Source of the DNA: Acorus gramineus
Taxonomy: Eukaryota; Streptophyta; Magnoliopsida; Acorales; Acoraceae
Reading direction: 5' to 3'
NCBI GenBank assembly: GCA_030737835.1
Contig: CM060851.1
Location: forward strand, 8,385,154 to 8,449,153
DNA length: 64,000 bases
The notes under the pieces are model-generated. The model saw only the letters and a program-made list of their open reading frames with translations. It had not been told where the DNA came from and did no database searches. This document shows positions 11,011 through 22,688 of this stretch, piece after piece. The first letter of the stretch is position 1; the number at the start of each line of letters is the position of its first letter. The translations under genes and the position numbers were made by a program.

Positions 11011-13863
11011 ACCATGCATTGGATTAATAAGATGAAATCCCAGCCATCCATTTTTAACCCCAAAACTTAATATACTCCCTCTCCCCTATTCTTCTCTACG
11101 CGGCTCCAAAAAAGTCCGAACAGCTCCGCCTCCAAAACTATTGTTTTTAATTCCATTTCCATCAGTCGTATTTTTTAAATTTTAGGGATCTCTGTGTATA
11201 TAAACAATTTTAAAAAAAATATAGTTTTTCATTTATTCAGTCAAGTTTCCATTTATTCTGTCAAGTATCGATGTGAAGTTTTCTCTGTGAAATTTGATTT
11301 ACTCGAATCAGTCGTTATCGGTTGTTTTCCGACCAGTCATTATTTCTGCTGTTAATCAGCGCGTGGAGTTTCGATTTTGATTTTGTTGTCTCATGGCATT
11401 GTAAGATCAGTTATTTTTTATTTTGATTTTGTTTTGGTGTCCATGTTGATTTTAATTATCAATAATGATTCACAAACCCCATTTTATAGGTCTCATATAT
11501 AGTCCATAAGGTAGCACAAGTGTTAATATTTATTTTACCTTTTTTGTTTTTTTCGATAATTATTCCTATAATAAAGGAGTTGGTTATAATTATTGCTATA
11601 TGGTATAATTTTTTTGGATGATCAAATCCTATGATTTTTGATAATTAATAGTTTTCTCTCTTTTATTTTATAAGATGAAAAAAAAATACATGATCTCACT
11701 GTCTGTCTACGCCTTCTTTTTCTTCACCACATAAAATAGAATTTATATTTGGGTCACATTCCTTGTTTTGCATTTGTTACAATTTTTTATTATTGAATTT
11801 GATGTTAGAAGTTAAATACATTTTTGTATCCATTCAATTTGCATTATTCCAAGGATTTATTATTTGTTTGTCGCACAAACAAACTTTTTGCCTATCCGGT
11901 GGAAACTAATTTAGCTAAAGAAATAGCTTTTACCAAGGCAAAATATCTTTTTTTCTTCCAAATTTTTTTACGATTACATTTTGTTTTATATAGAAGTACG
12001 TTTTTTTGGAACTGCCATGAAAAAATAAAGAAGCAACCTTTGATCCAACCTTTGTTACAATTTTTTCTTGAATGTAGCGTTTAATCTTAAATTATTTTAC
12101 ATTGGCTTGGTTGTGTAACATTCAAAAGTTAGTTATATTTCAAACTATTATTTTAAACTTATATACATTATTTTTTAAAAGTTAGTGATCGACATGTTAA
12201 TCTAATATAAACATGCATTATATCTAGAAGTCAGTTACATTTACAAATGTAACTGACTTTTAATGCAATTTATTATTAAAATTAAGTTACAATTTATAAA
12301 TGTAACTGACTTTTATTCTGAACTCTTGTTTTATACTGTGATTTGTGTTTTATTTCTGTATTCATCGAAAAAAACTTTGCATCAATCGCAAATATTTTGT
12401 CTGATGATTGTAATTAAATAATCATTAAATTAACAACAACGTTTCAAAAAAAAATCCCGTTGATTATTCATTGTTGCCATCATTTTCTGGTTGAATGAGT
12501 TTTGTCGGTGTTTTTGAATAAATGGGTTTTTTGAATGATTTCATTTTTTCAGTTTTTTTTTAAGAAACACTAGATGATTTGAATTTCGGTCTTGTGTTTA
12601 ATGATTTTTTTTAAAAAAAAAAAATTTGAATTGGTTTTGAAAAAACTGGATTTCCCTAAACGGAATAGGTTAATTTGTTTTTTAGAAAAAAGTCGGGATG
12701 AGTTTAATGAGGGAAGAAAATGTGGGATTTAAATGAGGGTAATATTGTATTTTACATTTTTAACCTTTTTTTAAAAGTCAAATAAGCAACCAAATAAGAG
12801 AATGACACCTCATGGGGCTTGTCAAAATGACCTAAATCGTGGGGCCTGTGTAGCAGGACTATTTAATTAAAGGACTAACATTTGTAGCTTTTATTCTCTC
12901 TTTTGCTTTTATGTAGCTATTTTTCTCCCTTTTGTTTTACTTGATTTTTTGCTTTCTTTCAATCCTTTTTTTTTCTTTTCTTTCTTATGGTTTATTATTC
13001 AAAGCCTTTTTATTTATTTTTTTGAATTATTTGTAATAAAATTATATGAAATTTTTTCTTAATGGGGACCATCACATTAAATATATACTCTCTTTTTATA
13101 CTTAAACCCTAGCCCAACCTGATCCCGGGCTCAATCCGAATCCGACCCAAACCCGTGGGTTGAGGTCGGGTTTGGGTTCAGGTTCGGGTTGGGCTCTATG
13201 CATCGCGGGTTGGGTTTGGACACAATTTCAATCCGATCCAACTCACCTGATGTGTACCCTAATTTTCCATTAATGTACATACGAAATGCCAATATCATTC
13301 ACCAAATAGATATTAGTTACATCTTCGGATGTGGTCTCATAGACCGTTCCGCATGTGTTTTAATTTTTTTTTAAAAAAAAACTTTTATAACCAGAACAAC
13401 TCAGTTATAATATAGCCAAAAGAGTACGTTGCATCTTGGAAAGAGAGAGAAAAGCCAGGCCAATGAGGACTCAGGCCAAGAAAGGAAAGATCAAAACTTC
13501 TCATAGTTTTTTTGAAAAACGGTGCTTCGTAGAATTTGATCTCTTGACCTCTTTCAAAAAGTGAAAAGATGCTTATCGCCTTAACCAAGCCTTCCCACAA
13601 TTATACAAAAAGTGTCTTAGGTAGACCGAAAAAGAAAGAAAATTATTGAAAATGACAATTTATGCAATTAATTTTCCAATGCATTAAATCAACTCTGGGA
13701 GACTAACAAATTCAAATGACTCAAATAATTTTAACATCAGAAAAATAAATAAGTGATTGTATTAATGAAAATGGAGGTTACAAAATTGACTAGTGTCATC
13801 GTACAAAGTGTAAAGGAAAATATTATTTCAGTCCCATTTTCAGTTTATATATGTTTTTTTTTA
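11011..13863. other. AT-rich non-coding stretch with a strong palindrome (A)
   Basis: There is no gene. Contents: 11011-11392 is missing in B. 12228-12259 is a 15-bp-arm perfect palindrome (AAGTCAGTTACATTT, 2-bp spacer, inverse), with a third half-copy near 12299. 13094-13260 is another CCCGAA/GGGTT-rich hAT-like relic. 13680-13840 matches 32920-33080, an older duplication. Short open frames here have no recognisable similarity. Confidence 0.6.
12228..12259. repeat. 32-bp palindrome (A)
   Basis: Arms AAGTCAGTTACATTT and AAATGTAACTGACTT are exact inverses around AC. A further AAATGTAACTGACTT follows about 50 bp downstream. The palindrome is unchanged in B at about 35841-35872. Confidence 0.9.
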
Positions 13864-16226
13864 GGGGAATTGTCCATATACCCTTGGACCAAGACTCCTA
13901 TATTTTCCATGTCCCTTGACCTGGGGGATTTCTTTTTTTCCCCTACTTTTTGGTCCCCTTGTTTTTTTACCCCTCCCACCGCCACTTTACATTTTCCTTC
14001 CCCATTTGTCCTTTCTCTCCCACTGCTCTCCTTCCCTCCCATTTCTTCCCCAAATCACTAAGAAAAAAACCCCAAATCAAATAAAAAACTCCCCCAAAAA
14101 CTCCCTCAAATCGGTAACGTCGTTCCCTTCTAGTCTTCCCATCGAATCTGTTCGCTCGTCATTCCCACCGATCTCCCACCGACCTGATCCCCCACCTTCT
14201 CTCCCACCATCGCCACACACAAACCTCCCACCATCGCAGCTCACTGTTCTTCAACCATCGCGGTTCACCGATGGGACAGTCAGACTGGCCCGATCTGTCA
14301 CCGCCCGATCTTCTCATCCGATCTGTAAAATATATTATGAGTGAATAAATAATTACAGATTTATAATAATCAATTACTGAAATAGAATAACCACTTACAG
14401 AAACCTACAAACAAATTACAAAATAATACTATAAGTGAACAACTACAGAAATAAAACAAAGACTTCTTATACATAATTTACTTTCACTTGAAAAATTTCA
14501 TAGATTTCCTTCTAAACCATCCTTTACTAAGATACACTCAGAAAAAAAATATAAACACTGAGCATGAAAGTAAAGAGTGATTGACAAATTATTTAAAGAT
14601 GGATCAAGTGGCATTGGAAAACTATTTAAATAGCCATCTCCACCTCCTTTGTGTAAGATATATACAGAAAATTAGTACGCAAAAATCTAATGACTACATA
14701 TATCAAGTGAATAGATAGTTACAGATTTATAATAATCTGTTATATGAATAGAATGACCACTTATAGGATAGTACAAATCAATTACAGAATAACACTATAA
14801 TTGAACAATTACAGAATGCAAACTAGGACTTCTTATACACAGTTTATATTCACTTGAAAAGTTTCATAGATGTCCTCTCTTAAAGAACTTCTAAACTATT
14901 ATTTACTAACATACACTTAGAAAATGAGTATAAACACTGAATAGAAAAGTAAATAGTGACTGGCATATTATTTAAAGATGGTTCAAGTGGAATTGAAAAA
15001 CTATTTAAATAATCATCTCCACATCCTCTATGTAAGATATATACAAGAAATTAGTACACAAAAATCTAATGACCACATACACTGAGTGAATAAATAATTA
15101 CAGATTTATAATAACCAATTACATAAATAGAATGACCACTTACAAGATATTAAAAACCAATTACAGAATAGTACTATAAATGAATACCTAGAGAAAGGAA
15201 ACTAGGGTTTCTTATACACAATTTATATTCACTTGAAAAGTTTTATAGATGTCATCTCTCAAAGAACTTCTAAACTAATTGACATACACTCATAAAAAGA
15301 GTATAAACACTAAACAAGAAAGTAAATAGTGATTGATAAATTATTTAAAGATGGTTTAAGTGGCATTGAAAACCTATTTAAATAACAATTTTCACCTCCT
15401 CTATGTAAGATATATACAGGAAATTAGTACACAGAAATCTAATGACCACATACACTGAGTGAATAAATAGTTACAGATTTATAATGATCAATTACATAGA
15501 TAGAATGACCACTTACAGGATATTACAAACCAAATACAGAATATTACTATAAATGAACAACATTTGGAAGAAACTGGAACTTCTTATATATAGTTTATGT
15601 TCACTTGAAAAATTTCGTAGATGTCCTCTCTCAAAGAACCTCTAAATCATCATTTACTTGATAAACTGGTTCAAGTGGCACTAGAAAGTATGTTAATTAC
15701 TTAATAAACTTGATAAACACAAAAACCATTAGCATAACAATACTTAGAAATTACAGAAATTTGCAGGTGGCTGATTTGAAGGTGGCCGGAGAGATGGGAC
15801 AGAGAAGGTGATCACTGGTGCAATGGCCAGAGAGGGAGAGATGGAGGTCAGTGATTGTGAGTGTTGAGTTTCAATGAGAGGGTTTGTAGAATGAGAGGGT
15901 GAGAGGGTTTGTAAAGGGGATAGATGCCTCCGTTTCAAAAGGGGCGGTTTTGTAACCACAATGACCTCTGGAGAACAAGGGAATGCTAATGGGGGTTGTC
16001 GAATCGATTCGGTGCTTTGGAGGAGACGGTGAGAAGATTTGTGAGGAGTTTGATTGATTTGGGGAAGAAATGGAAGAGAAAGGTAGAAGTAGAAGGAAAA
16101 TGTGAGGTGGCAATAGGAGAGGTAAAAAAACGAGACCAAAAAGCAGGGGTAAAAAAAAGTTCCCCCAGGTCAAGGGGTATGGAAAAAATAGATGATTTGA
16201 TCTATGGGTATATGAACAATTCCCTC
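13864..16226. mobile_element. Non-autonomous Mutator-like element, long TIRs (A)
   Basis: Terminal inverted repeats of roughly 200 bp start GGGGAATTGTCCATATACCC at the left and, inverted, GAGGGAATTGTTCATATACC at the right. They share TTTTCCAT, TTGACCTGGGGGA and CTTTTTGGTC tracts. A 9-bp target duplication TTTTTTTTA flanks it (13855-13863, 16227-16235). Long TIRs plus 9-bp duplications are the Mutator signature. No transposase is encoded; the interior is a tandem array. Confidence 0.85.
14341..15700. repeat. Tandem array of about 373-bp units inside the MULE (A)
   Basis: Units start with GTGAATAAATAATTACAG or close variants at 14341, 14707, 15086 and 15459 (spacing 366, 379, 373); the last is partial. 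Shared words include ACCACTTACAG, TCACTTGAAAA and AGATGTCCTCTCTCAAAG. The same array occurs in B at about 37952-39300. Confidence 0.85.
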
Positions 16227-16620
16227 TTTTTTTTAAATAGCAGACATTGTCGAATTAATTTATTCTTTCATAAAAAATAAAATATATACTTCAAATAATT
16301 GTATGTGATGCATTGTTAAATTTATAATGAAACATATATTCTATTAATGTAAATATATGATGTTAACAAAACCATATAAAACTAAACTTAAAACGTGATG
16401 ATATGGACTTTGCACGTGTAACAAAACTAGTAAAGTAAAAGGAGCCAAGACATGCTGATATGGACTTTGCACGTGGAATATCTGAAACCAGTGACGTTTT
16501 CTTTTTGACCGTGTCCGCTTTACAACTCTCTAGTAGGAGGCATCAAACCTTACTTTTCTATTGCACATCAGTTCTTTGATTTTGTCCATACAACTTTTGA
16601 AAGGAATTTTTATGACCTAA

Positions 16621-17070
16621 ACCCATGTTTGAATACAAAACAAGACTCATTTTAGGATATACAGTTATATCAGCATAAGTGGGTATATCAGTGGAATTAG
16701 TGATTTTGTATTTGGTTGTGTTTTGAATTATTCTCTTTTGAAAACGTAATAATAATAAAAATTTTGGTGTTTGAATGTGAATAGAGTGTGGATAAATATT
16801 TATAAAAAGTGAAAAAACGATGATAGTTGATTTGACATGTGATTTATAATAGTTTACGACAGTTGATTTGACAGTAGGTCCACGTATTATTTGGGTCAAA
16901 TAACGTGGAATAACTTTAATTACAAAGGTTAACTGGAGTCCATATATTACTTTATACCAGTTCATTCTGATATAGGTTATCACATGCTATTCACTACATT
17001 CAAACACCAAAAAACTTATTCTATTTTATTTCAGGCTACTCCGTGGCCTATTTCATATCCAAACAGGGGC
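16621..17070. mobile_element. Tourist/PIF-like MITE (A)
   Basis: The left end ACCCATGTTTGAATA and the inverted right end GCCCCTGTTTGGATA are flanked by TAA duplications at 16618-16620 and 17071-17073. The core is non-coding. Related to the element at 24348-24790 (shared AGTTGATTTGACA, TTTATCCACAC-type words). Confidence 0.75.
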
Positions 17071-17220
17071 TAACTTATTATGCATGGAACACGTTTAGTC
17101 CACTCAGACCTGTTCGGTAACATTTAGCTCCAGGGGCTTTAGATTCAATTTTTTTTTCTTTTTGTTGGTTTCAGGCTTCTGATTCAACTCTTGAGTGATA
17201 GAGTTGAGATATACTTTTAG

Positions 17221-17499
17221 GTAGCGTTTTAAAACACAATTTGAAAAACAGCTTTTAGCTTTTGCAGCTTTATGCACACCTTTTGAGGGTGTAATGATGA
17301 TGATTTGAGGGTGTAATGATAATGATTGCTTTATAAAACACAGATTTTGAGGTACAGTTTAGAGATAAAATCTAGTAATGATGATGTATTTAAGTTGACT
17401 GTTTAGTAACAGCTTTTAGTTTTTAAATGATGATGTATTTGAATTGATGTGATCCCAAAAGTTAAAAGCTGCTTTTGGGGTTTGTTGCCAAACATGGCC
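17221..17499. mobile_element. Single-arm relative of the foldback MITE (A)
   Basis: It runs from GTAGCGTTTTAAAAC to TTGCCAAACATGGCC and contains the same GAGGGTGTAATGATGATG and AGATAAAATCTAGTAATG tracts as the arms at 4582-5470. Confidence 0.7.
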
Positions 17500-17889
17500 T
17501 TAATATTTGAGCTTGGTAACCTATGTGTGTTAAAAGTGCTCTTCTCAAGGTGATGGTGATACTTTTAGCTAGCCTCCCTGATCACTGGGAAGGAGAAGAA
17601 AAATGTGACCGAAACAGGTGATATTTGCAGAAAGTCACTAATCACATACGGTCCAGCACTCGGAGTCACCTCTTTGTCAATCACAATCTGCCACATCTAT
17701 TGCATTATATTGAGTATTCTCAACAAGACTAATATAGTCGATGTAACCTTTACAAGATAAACAAAGCAAAAAAAAAAAAAACTTTACAAGATATTGTACA
17801 TACAAAATACTTGTAGTGGATCTCCGATTGGCCGATCCGTATAGCTAAACTCTATGCATGATTATAATGAAATCGGATAGCAAATATCT
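17500..17889. other. Non-coding stretch, nothing recognised
   Basis: A minus-strand reading near 17640-17720 gives MWQIVIDKEVTPSAGP, faintly DUF674-like next to the relic at 17890, but too weak to call. Confidence 0.3.
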
Positions 17890-18056
17890 ATTAACTTTTC
17901 GAAAAAAAAACTCATGCGTGATTGGACTTCGGATGCGCGCTCCTTGGGTAAAGAAGCATCTCCCTGGCCTTTGCACACCTTGACTTGGAAGTGACACTCT
18001 TTCGAGATTCTCCACACTCTCGTAGATGGTGTTGATGCACCCATCCATACGTCAAT
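17890..18056 (-). pseudogene. DUF674 relic (A)
   Basis: The minus strand reads DGCINTIYESVENLERVSLP, matching the family's YxSvxxL segment (DNLYHSVSQL at 2300). After a frame change it reads AREMLLYPRSAHPKS, matching the MLLxPxS segment seen at residues 1-8 of the left gene. There is no start, Cys motif or C-terminal exon in frame. B retains the same piece at about 41535-41667. Confidence 0.55.
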
Positions 18057-18192
18057 GCATGTATTCATCAAATTGTCCCTTCACCAACAAAGAAATTAAC
18101 AATCCTTTTCATGTTTAAATCTGAAAAATCCACATCGCAGATCCAGCACGGCTCTTCGATATGTTGAAATCTATCTCTAGATTTTCTTTAGA

Positions 18193-19135
18193 AAAATAAA
18201 GACAATAAAAAAGCTGGTGAAACAATGTTTTTCAATTGTCAGGTTATTTTGACAAGAGATTTAAAATCTTAACCTGCTTTTAGAGCAATTCCAACCATGT
18301 AATTCATTTTTTAAATAAAATAAAGCACTGTTGATCTCTTTGGAGGTTCAATTTTTTATTAATGTACTTCCTTTTTTTGTTTAAACAACATAGCAATGGT
18401 GTAAGAGATTCTTCGAGTATCTCAGTGGCATTACTCTATGTAACTATATAAGTTACCTCCGGCTGTTGTATGAACACTCCATAGGCGGTAATGAAAAATC
18501 CAAGGAACTTCATTTAAAAAAAAAATTAAAAAAAAATCCAAGGAGCTGATCAGTAGCTATTGTCTTTATTTTTCCTCATTAGCTGTTGTCTTTATTTTTC
18601 TTTGGAAAAATAAAGACAATTTAAAAACTATGGTGAAACAGTGTTTTTCAAGGGATCGGGTTAGGTTCAACCGGCGTTGGACAATCAACATTCGTGATCA
18701 TCTGATCTTATAATTTTGTTGTGATTCAAATAATTTGTAAGATTTTAAAACTAAATTTAGAATGTAATTAAATTCTAAACCTTCTTTTTTAGGATTCAAT
18801 TAATTTGTGTGTTAAAATTATAAGATCGAACGGTCACAGATGCGTTGGACAATGAAATTGTCCAACGTCCGTTGGACCTAACCCGATCCTATTTTTCAAT
18901 CATGTTTATTTTGACAAGAGATATTTAAAATCTCAATTTGCCTTTAGAGCAATTCCAACCATGCATGTTTCATTTTCTAAATAAAATAGAGCACTGTTGA
19001 TCTCTTTGGATCGAGGTTCAATTGTAATATACTACAGTTTTGTTTTTCAAACACCATAGCAATTGTGTAAGAGATTCTTTTGAGTATCTCACTGGCATCA
19101 CTCTATATAAGTTACTATAACTCCTGGATGTGCAC
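18193..19135. repeat. Diverged local direct duplication, second copy holding a MITE (A)
   Basis: The sequence from GAAAAATAAAGACAATAAAA (about 18193) through TTGATCTCTTTGGAGGTTCA recurs from about 18605, interrupted by the MITE at 18653. Both carry AGAGCAATTCCAACCATG. The first copy serves as an empty-site reference for the MITE. Confidence 0.7.
18653..18890. mobile_element. Short foldback MITE, likely Mutator-type (A)
   Basis: Ends GGATCGGGTTAGGTTCAAC and its inverse pair over about 80 bp. An inner palindrome GTTGGACAAT-GAA-ATTGTCCAAC lies near 18844. A 9-bp duplication TTTTTCAAG (18644) / TTTTTCAAT (18892) flanks it. The empty paralogous site at about 18222 reads TTTTTCAATTG. Confidence 0.75.
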
Positions 19136-19841
19136 TCATGTAACCTAAACTATAAACCCTAAACTTCAATTAAAAAAACATAGACAAAAACTTTAAACTT
19201 GTGTACTTATTTATGGTATTTCTGACCATGAGGTGTTACAAGCCAGATTTCTTTAATTCCTTTCAGTAATACATAAAATTGACATCTAATCATTTTCTAC
19301 ACCATATAATATGACATTATTATGTCTAAAAAGTATACTATATATTCAGAATCATCAGGAATATGAACGAAACCTAGTTAATTTATTTTAAATCATCAGC
19401 CTTCTGATTTAGTTGTCCCACATTAATGATTTTTTCTTTAATTAAATGACTTTCCAACATCATCAAAATCAATCGCATGAGCCCGAAACAGTACTACACT
19501 CTATATCTAAGCTCCCAAAAGTCTTTGGAGTGCTCTCCATTATGTTTTGCAGTCCAATTTATAGTTTAAAAACAGTCTTCCCTTGTTACATTATATATTA
19601 CATTAAGTATATATTTTATTTTTTATAATAATATATACTCTAATATACATATTTTGATTGAAAACAAAATAGTGCTGCATGCAAACAGGCTGAATATATA
19701 CTATCAATTTTTTTTTCTCAAAATGGAACAGCATCGATATATAGGACAACAACAGCATTGCTCCATGCAATCAAGATCAGATCCCAACCAAAAAAAGAAA
19801 AGACAAAAAACACTTGCACCCACTATAACTGCAGACCAATA
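18901..19841. other. 3' flank of intact DUF674 gene; no other gene seen
   Basis: AT-rich sequence. 18901-19135 is the end of the local duplication; 19740-19841 is the probable 3' UTR with the GCATTGCTCCATGCAA block shared with the pseudogene at 7111. Confidence 0.5.
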
Positions 19842-20664
19842 TCATTTCTCGCCAACAAGAAAGACATCAGTCAGAACCGACTTCGATCGCAAGGACGCCC
19901 GCAACAACTTCAATCCCTAACCCAAACAAAATCACAATATATAAATCACAATATATAAATCAGTACGTGTATCCATGCAAAGCATAAATAACTTAAACTT
20001 GTGTGATTTTGTGTGTGTGTGTTACCTCATCCATGCCCAGTTCGACCACCCTCTCCTGCAGAGAACCCACATCCTTAATGTTGAACTTGTTGAGGAGGGT
20101 GATGCTTGAGATGGTGGACATGGGCATGACAGCAAGATCATCCATCACCATATAAGTTACCACCTCTTTCACAATCCCTCCACTCTCATCCATTTCTACA
20201 TTCGAACTATTGCCGACGTAATTCAGCTCCTTCGTCATCTGGTATCGGCAGCTAGGACATTGAGTCCCATTAACATCTGTGTAGTACTGTCTAGAGCAGC
20301 TGCTATAACCGCTATTGCCACAGTTGTACCAACGCTTCGGTGCACAAGAAGAAGAACCGCCTTCCAAAAGGAGGGTGTTTGGTCGAGCTGATGAAGCAAC
20401 TACAGGGTTCAGGAGAGAGGCTTTGTTTCGGCCAGATTGGATGTAAGTGTCACTCATGCTCTCCAAGCTCCAGTAGAGCTCTCCTAAGCTTCCAATCATG
20501 CATTTTTTTGTGAGGAGGTTGACGACTGACCCAATTGGAAGGGCAAGTAGGCCGAAGAAGAAGTCCACCACTTCTTTGCCTGCTTCAGCGAACAACACTT
20601 TGTTTGAAGTGGTGTCCACCAGAAGTTTCAGGTTGTGCTTCTTGGTGGCCATGGTGGTTGACAT
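19842..20664 (-). CDS. Single-domain DUF674 protein, intact, 2 exons (A)
   Basis: Exon 1 is 20664-20026 and exon 2 is 19916-19842, joined GAG|GTAACACAC...TTAG|GGATTG, giving 237 residues. DUF674 has no known biochemical activity. The N-terminus MATKKHNLKLLVDTTSN is followed by KVLFAEAGKEVVDFFFGLLA, the LPIGSVVNLLTKKCMIGSL core, a Cys-rich centre (SSCAPKRWYNCG, SSCSRQYY, GTQCPSCRYQMT), then MVMDDLAVMPMSTISSITLL and the C-terminal exon GLKLLRASLRSKSVLTDVFL. No frameshift or stop is present. It is about half the length of a two-repeat family member such as the gene at the left edge. Met1 was chosen as the first ATG (MSTTM); Met5 is the family-like alternative. The intron starts with a CA repeat. 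A TATA-like CTATATATAC lies about 25-35 bp upstream. Confidence 0.88.
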
Positions 20665-20850
20665 GGTATATATCAGAGATAAAAAAAACTTGTATATATA
20701 GAGGTGCCCTTGAATGGGTGATTCATACGGGGGCTATAGATCTCGGGAAGATAAGAGAGTCTGAGTGCAGTTTTTTAATCAAATGCTTGCTTGACCATTC
20801 AAGCAAAAAGATCTCCTCGAAGGGTGGTAAAATATAATGATGGATAGATA
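20665..20850 (-). promoter_or_regulatory. Putative promoter of minus-strand DUF674 gene (A)
   Basis: Read on the minus strand it contains GAGGAGATCTTTTTGCTTGA, AAACTGCACTCA, CTTCCCGAGATC, ATCACCCATTCAA and GGGCACCTCTATATATAC. The same words in the same order precede the plus-strand gene at 26399, so this is a conserved upstream block rather than random flank. Confidence 0.65.
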
Positions 20851-20932
20851 CTGCATGCGCTGCAGGTGATACAGTCACTTCTCATTGAAAAATGGTGAGG
20901 GTAGTGGCCAGTAACAGATAATTATGTGTTTA

Positions 20933-21568
20933 GAGCAACTCCAACCGTGCTCCATTTCTTTAAAATGGAGCACGGTTGGGCTCCAACCGTCCGCCAGCGG
21001 ACGGCATTTGAGCCTCCATATTTGGAGGCTCACTATTTAAGTCTCCAAATATGGAGGTTTACTTTAGTTTTCATTTATTTTTTTAAAAAAATGTGTAATT
21101 TGTTCTACATAATTTTAATTTTTATAAAATTAGTATAATTGGATTGATATCTTCGATACGATTCAAATGAGTCTAATATTGAATATGTTTAACATATGTT
21201 TAAAAAAATAAAAAAATCCAAATAACCCCCTGTAAACTATTTAAAATCCATTTAACCCCCTGGCCTTTCCTAAAGTTCATATCTGTCAATGAAAATCTAG
21301 CTCATGGAGTTATTTGTATTTACATAGATGTTTTAAGGGGGTTATATGACCTTTAGGAAAATATTTCTCAATTATGTATATTATATAAAAAAATAATAGA
21401 GATATTACAAATTGAAGTTTTATGAAAAATAATATATAAAATAGAATAGAGATAAAAATAGAGATTGTGGTTGGAGTTGATAAATGAATAGTGAGACTCT
21501 AAACTCACTTTTTAATTTTTTTAATATTTTTTTAACCTCTATTTTAGAGATCTCCATTGAAGATGCTC
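20933..21568. mobile_element. A-specific MITE, GAGCAACTCCAACC termini, TTA duplication
   Basis: The ends GAGCAACTCCAACC and GAAGATGCTC are flanked by TTA at 20930-20932 and 21569-21571. B carries the empty site at about 46822-46840 (GTGTTTAGAGCATCTTC). An internal inverted pair (CCTCCATATTTGGAGG) lies near 21013. PIF/Harbinger-like. Confidence 0.8.
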
Positions 21569-21571
21569 TTA

Positions 21572-22420
21572 GAGCGCATCTTCAAAAGCATCTACTGTAT
21601 TTTCTTACATTTTGGGAATTGTCTTTCGATGACACGTAAGAAACCATTTTGATACGGTTATCATTGAAACAGGTAACAGTAGCACGGGCTGACAAGATCG
21701 AATGGATCAGAAAAAAAAAAAAAAAAAATTCTTGATTGTTTAAGAGCACTATAATTTTAAATGATCGTAACTTAAAAATCGTCTATTAGAATTGAGTAAT
21801 CTACGTGCTCACATTTTTGTATGGACGAGTCCTACTGAGTAGTTGCCATGCTACTCAGGCAAATTTCGAAACAAACTAAGATTGTCTTGAGGGTTAAATT
21901 GATATTTTAAAGTTATTTTTACTATTTTTTTAGTAGTTTTTAAGTTTGTAAGGATTTCTTTCATTATTTTAGGATTTATATTTGAATTTGAATTTGAAAA
22001 ATATTAGTTGAGATCTGATGAAGATTTATTTGTGATTTGAGATTTAGAGAAATTTGTTGAAATCCTAATTTGTTAGGATTCTCTGCTCTATAAATAAGCT
22101 TTGTAATCACATAGTTAATTCAGATTTGATTAATTGTTTTATTTATTATTCTTCTTTTTATTATTCTTGATTAATAACAATTACGTTGAGCCCCATCATC
22201 TAGTATTTCTTGCGGGAAATCAACAGATAGTTGAAACCAATCGTCTTCGTGAAGAATTAACAGCGTCATTGGAGCCTGCAAGTCTTGCATCTCTAATCGG
22301 ATCAACAGAAGAATGTAACCGGACACTGTATCACATTCTCTTTTTGTCATTCCAAAAGCCACATCATTCTTACACCATCTTCATTCAGAATGATCAAATA
22401 TCAAATGAATAAAAACATAT
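21572..22420 (+). mobile_element. LTR-retrotransposon LTR fragment (A)
   Basis: It contains a promoter-like core TTAGGATTCTCTGCTC, CTATAAATAAGC and GTAATCACATAG. A homologous core in inverse orientation occurs at about 62760-62880, defining a repeat family. The 92-codon open frame at 22134-22412 lacks recognisable domains. TG/CA ends were not located, so limits are approximate. Confidence 0.45.
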
Positions 22421-22688
22421 TATAAAATTTATCAAATATTGACTTGGAATAAATATTATTTCAAAAAAAATAACAATGAATAAAAATTGTAAATTAAAAT
22501 TAAAAAATAAAAGAAAAATAAATAAAATTTATTTATAATGAATAAAATTAATTATTAATAATTAATAAAAAAATTATGTAGGAAATATTCATTATGTCCA
22601 TATAAAGAAACAAAAAATGAAAGAAGGGAAATGAGACAATATAATCTTTTTAGATGTAGGGAATGAATGTGGCTCCCCCACCCAGAGA

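Noticed and set aside
11824-12084. 86-codon frame in AT-rich DNA
   Set aside because: It is not preserved in B (truncated at 35634) and has no recognisable domain.
13916-14344. Pro/Ser-rich open frame, and its B copy
   Set aside because: It falls in the pyrimidine-rich TIR of the MULE and is open only because of composition.
14341-15700. Regularly spaced repeats resembling a CRISPR array
   Set aside because: The whole 373-bp unit is repeated, not short repeats with unique spacers, and the setting is a plant MULE.
22134-22412. 92-codon frame (also at 47308-47646)
   Set aside because: It overlaps a TATA-bearing LTR-like core; similarity between the copies is explained by the segmental duplication.
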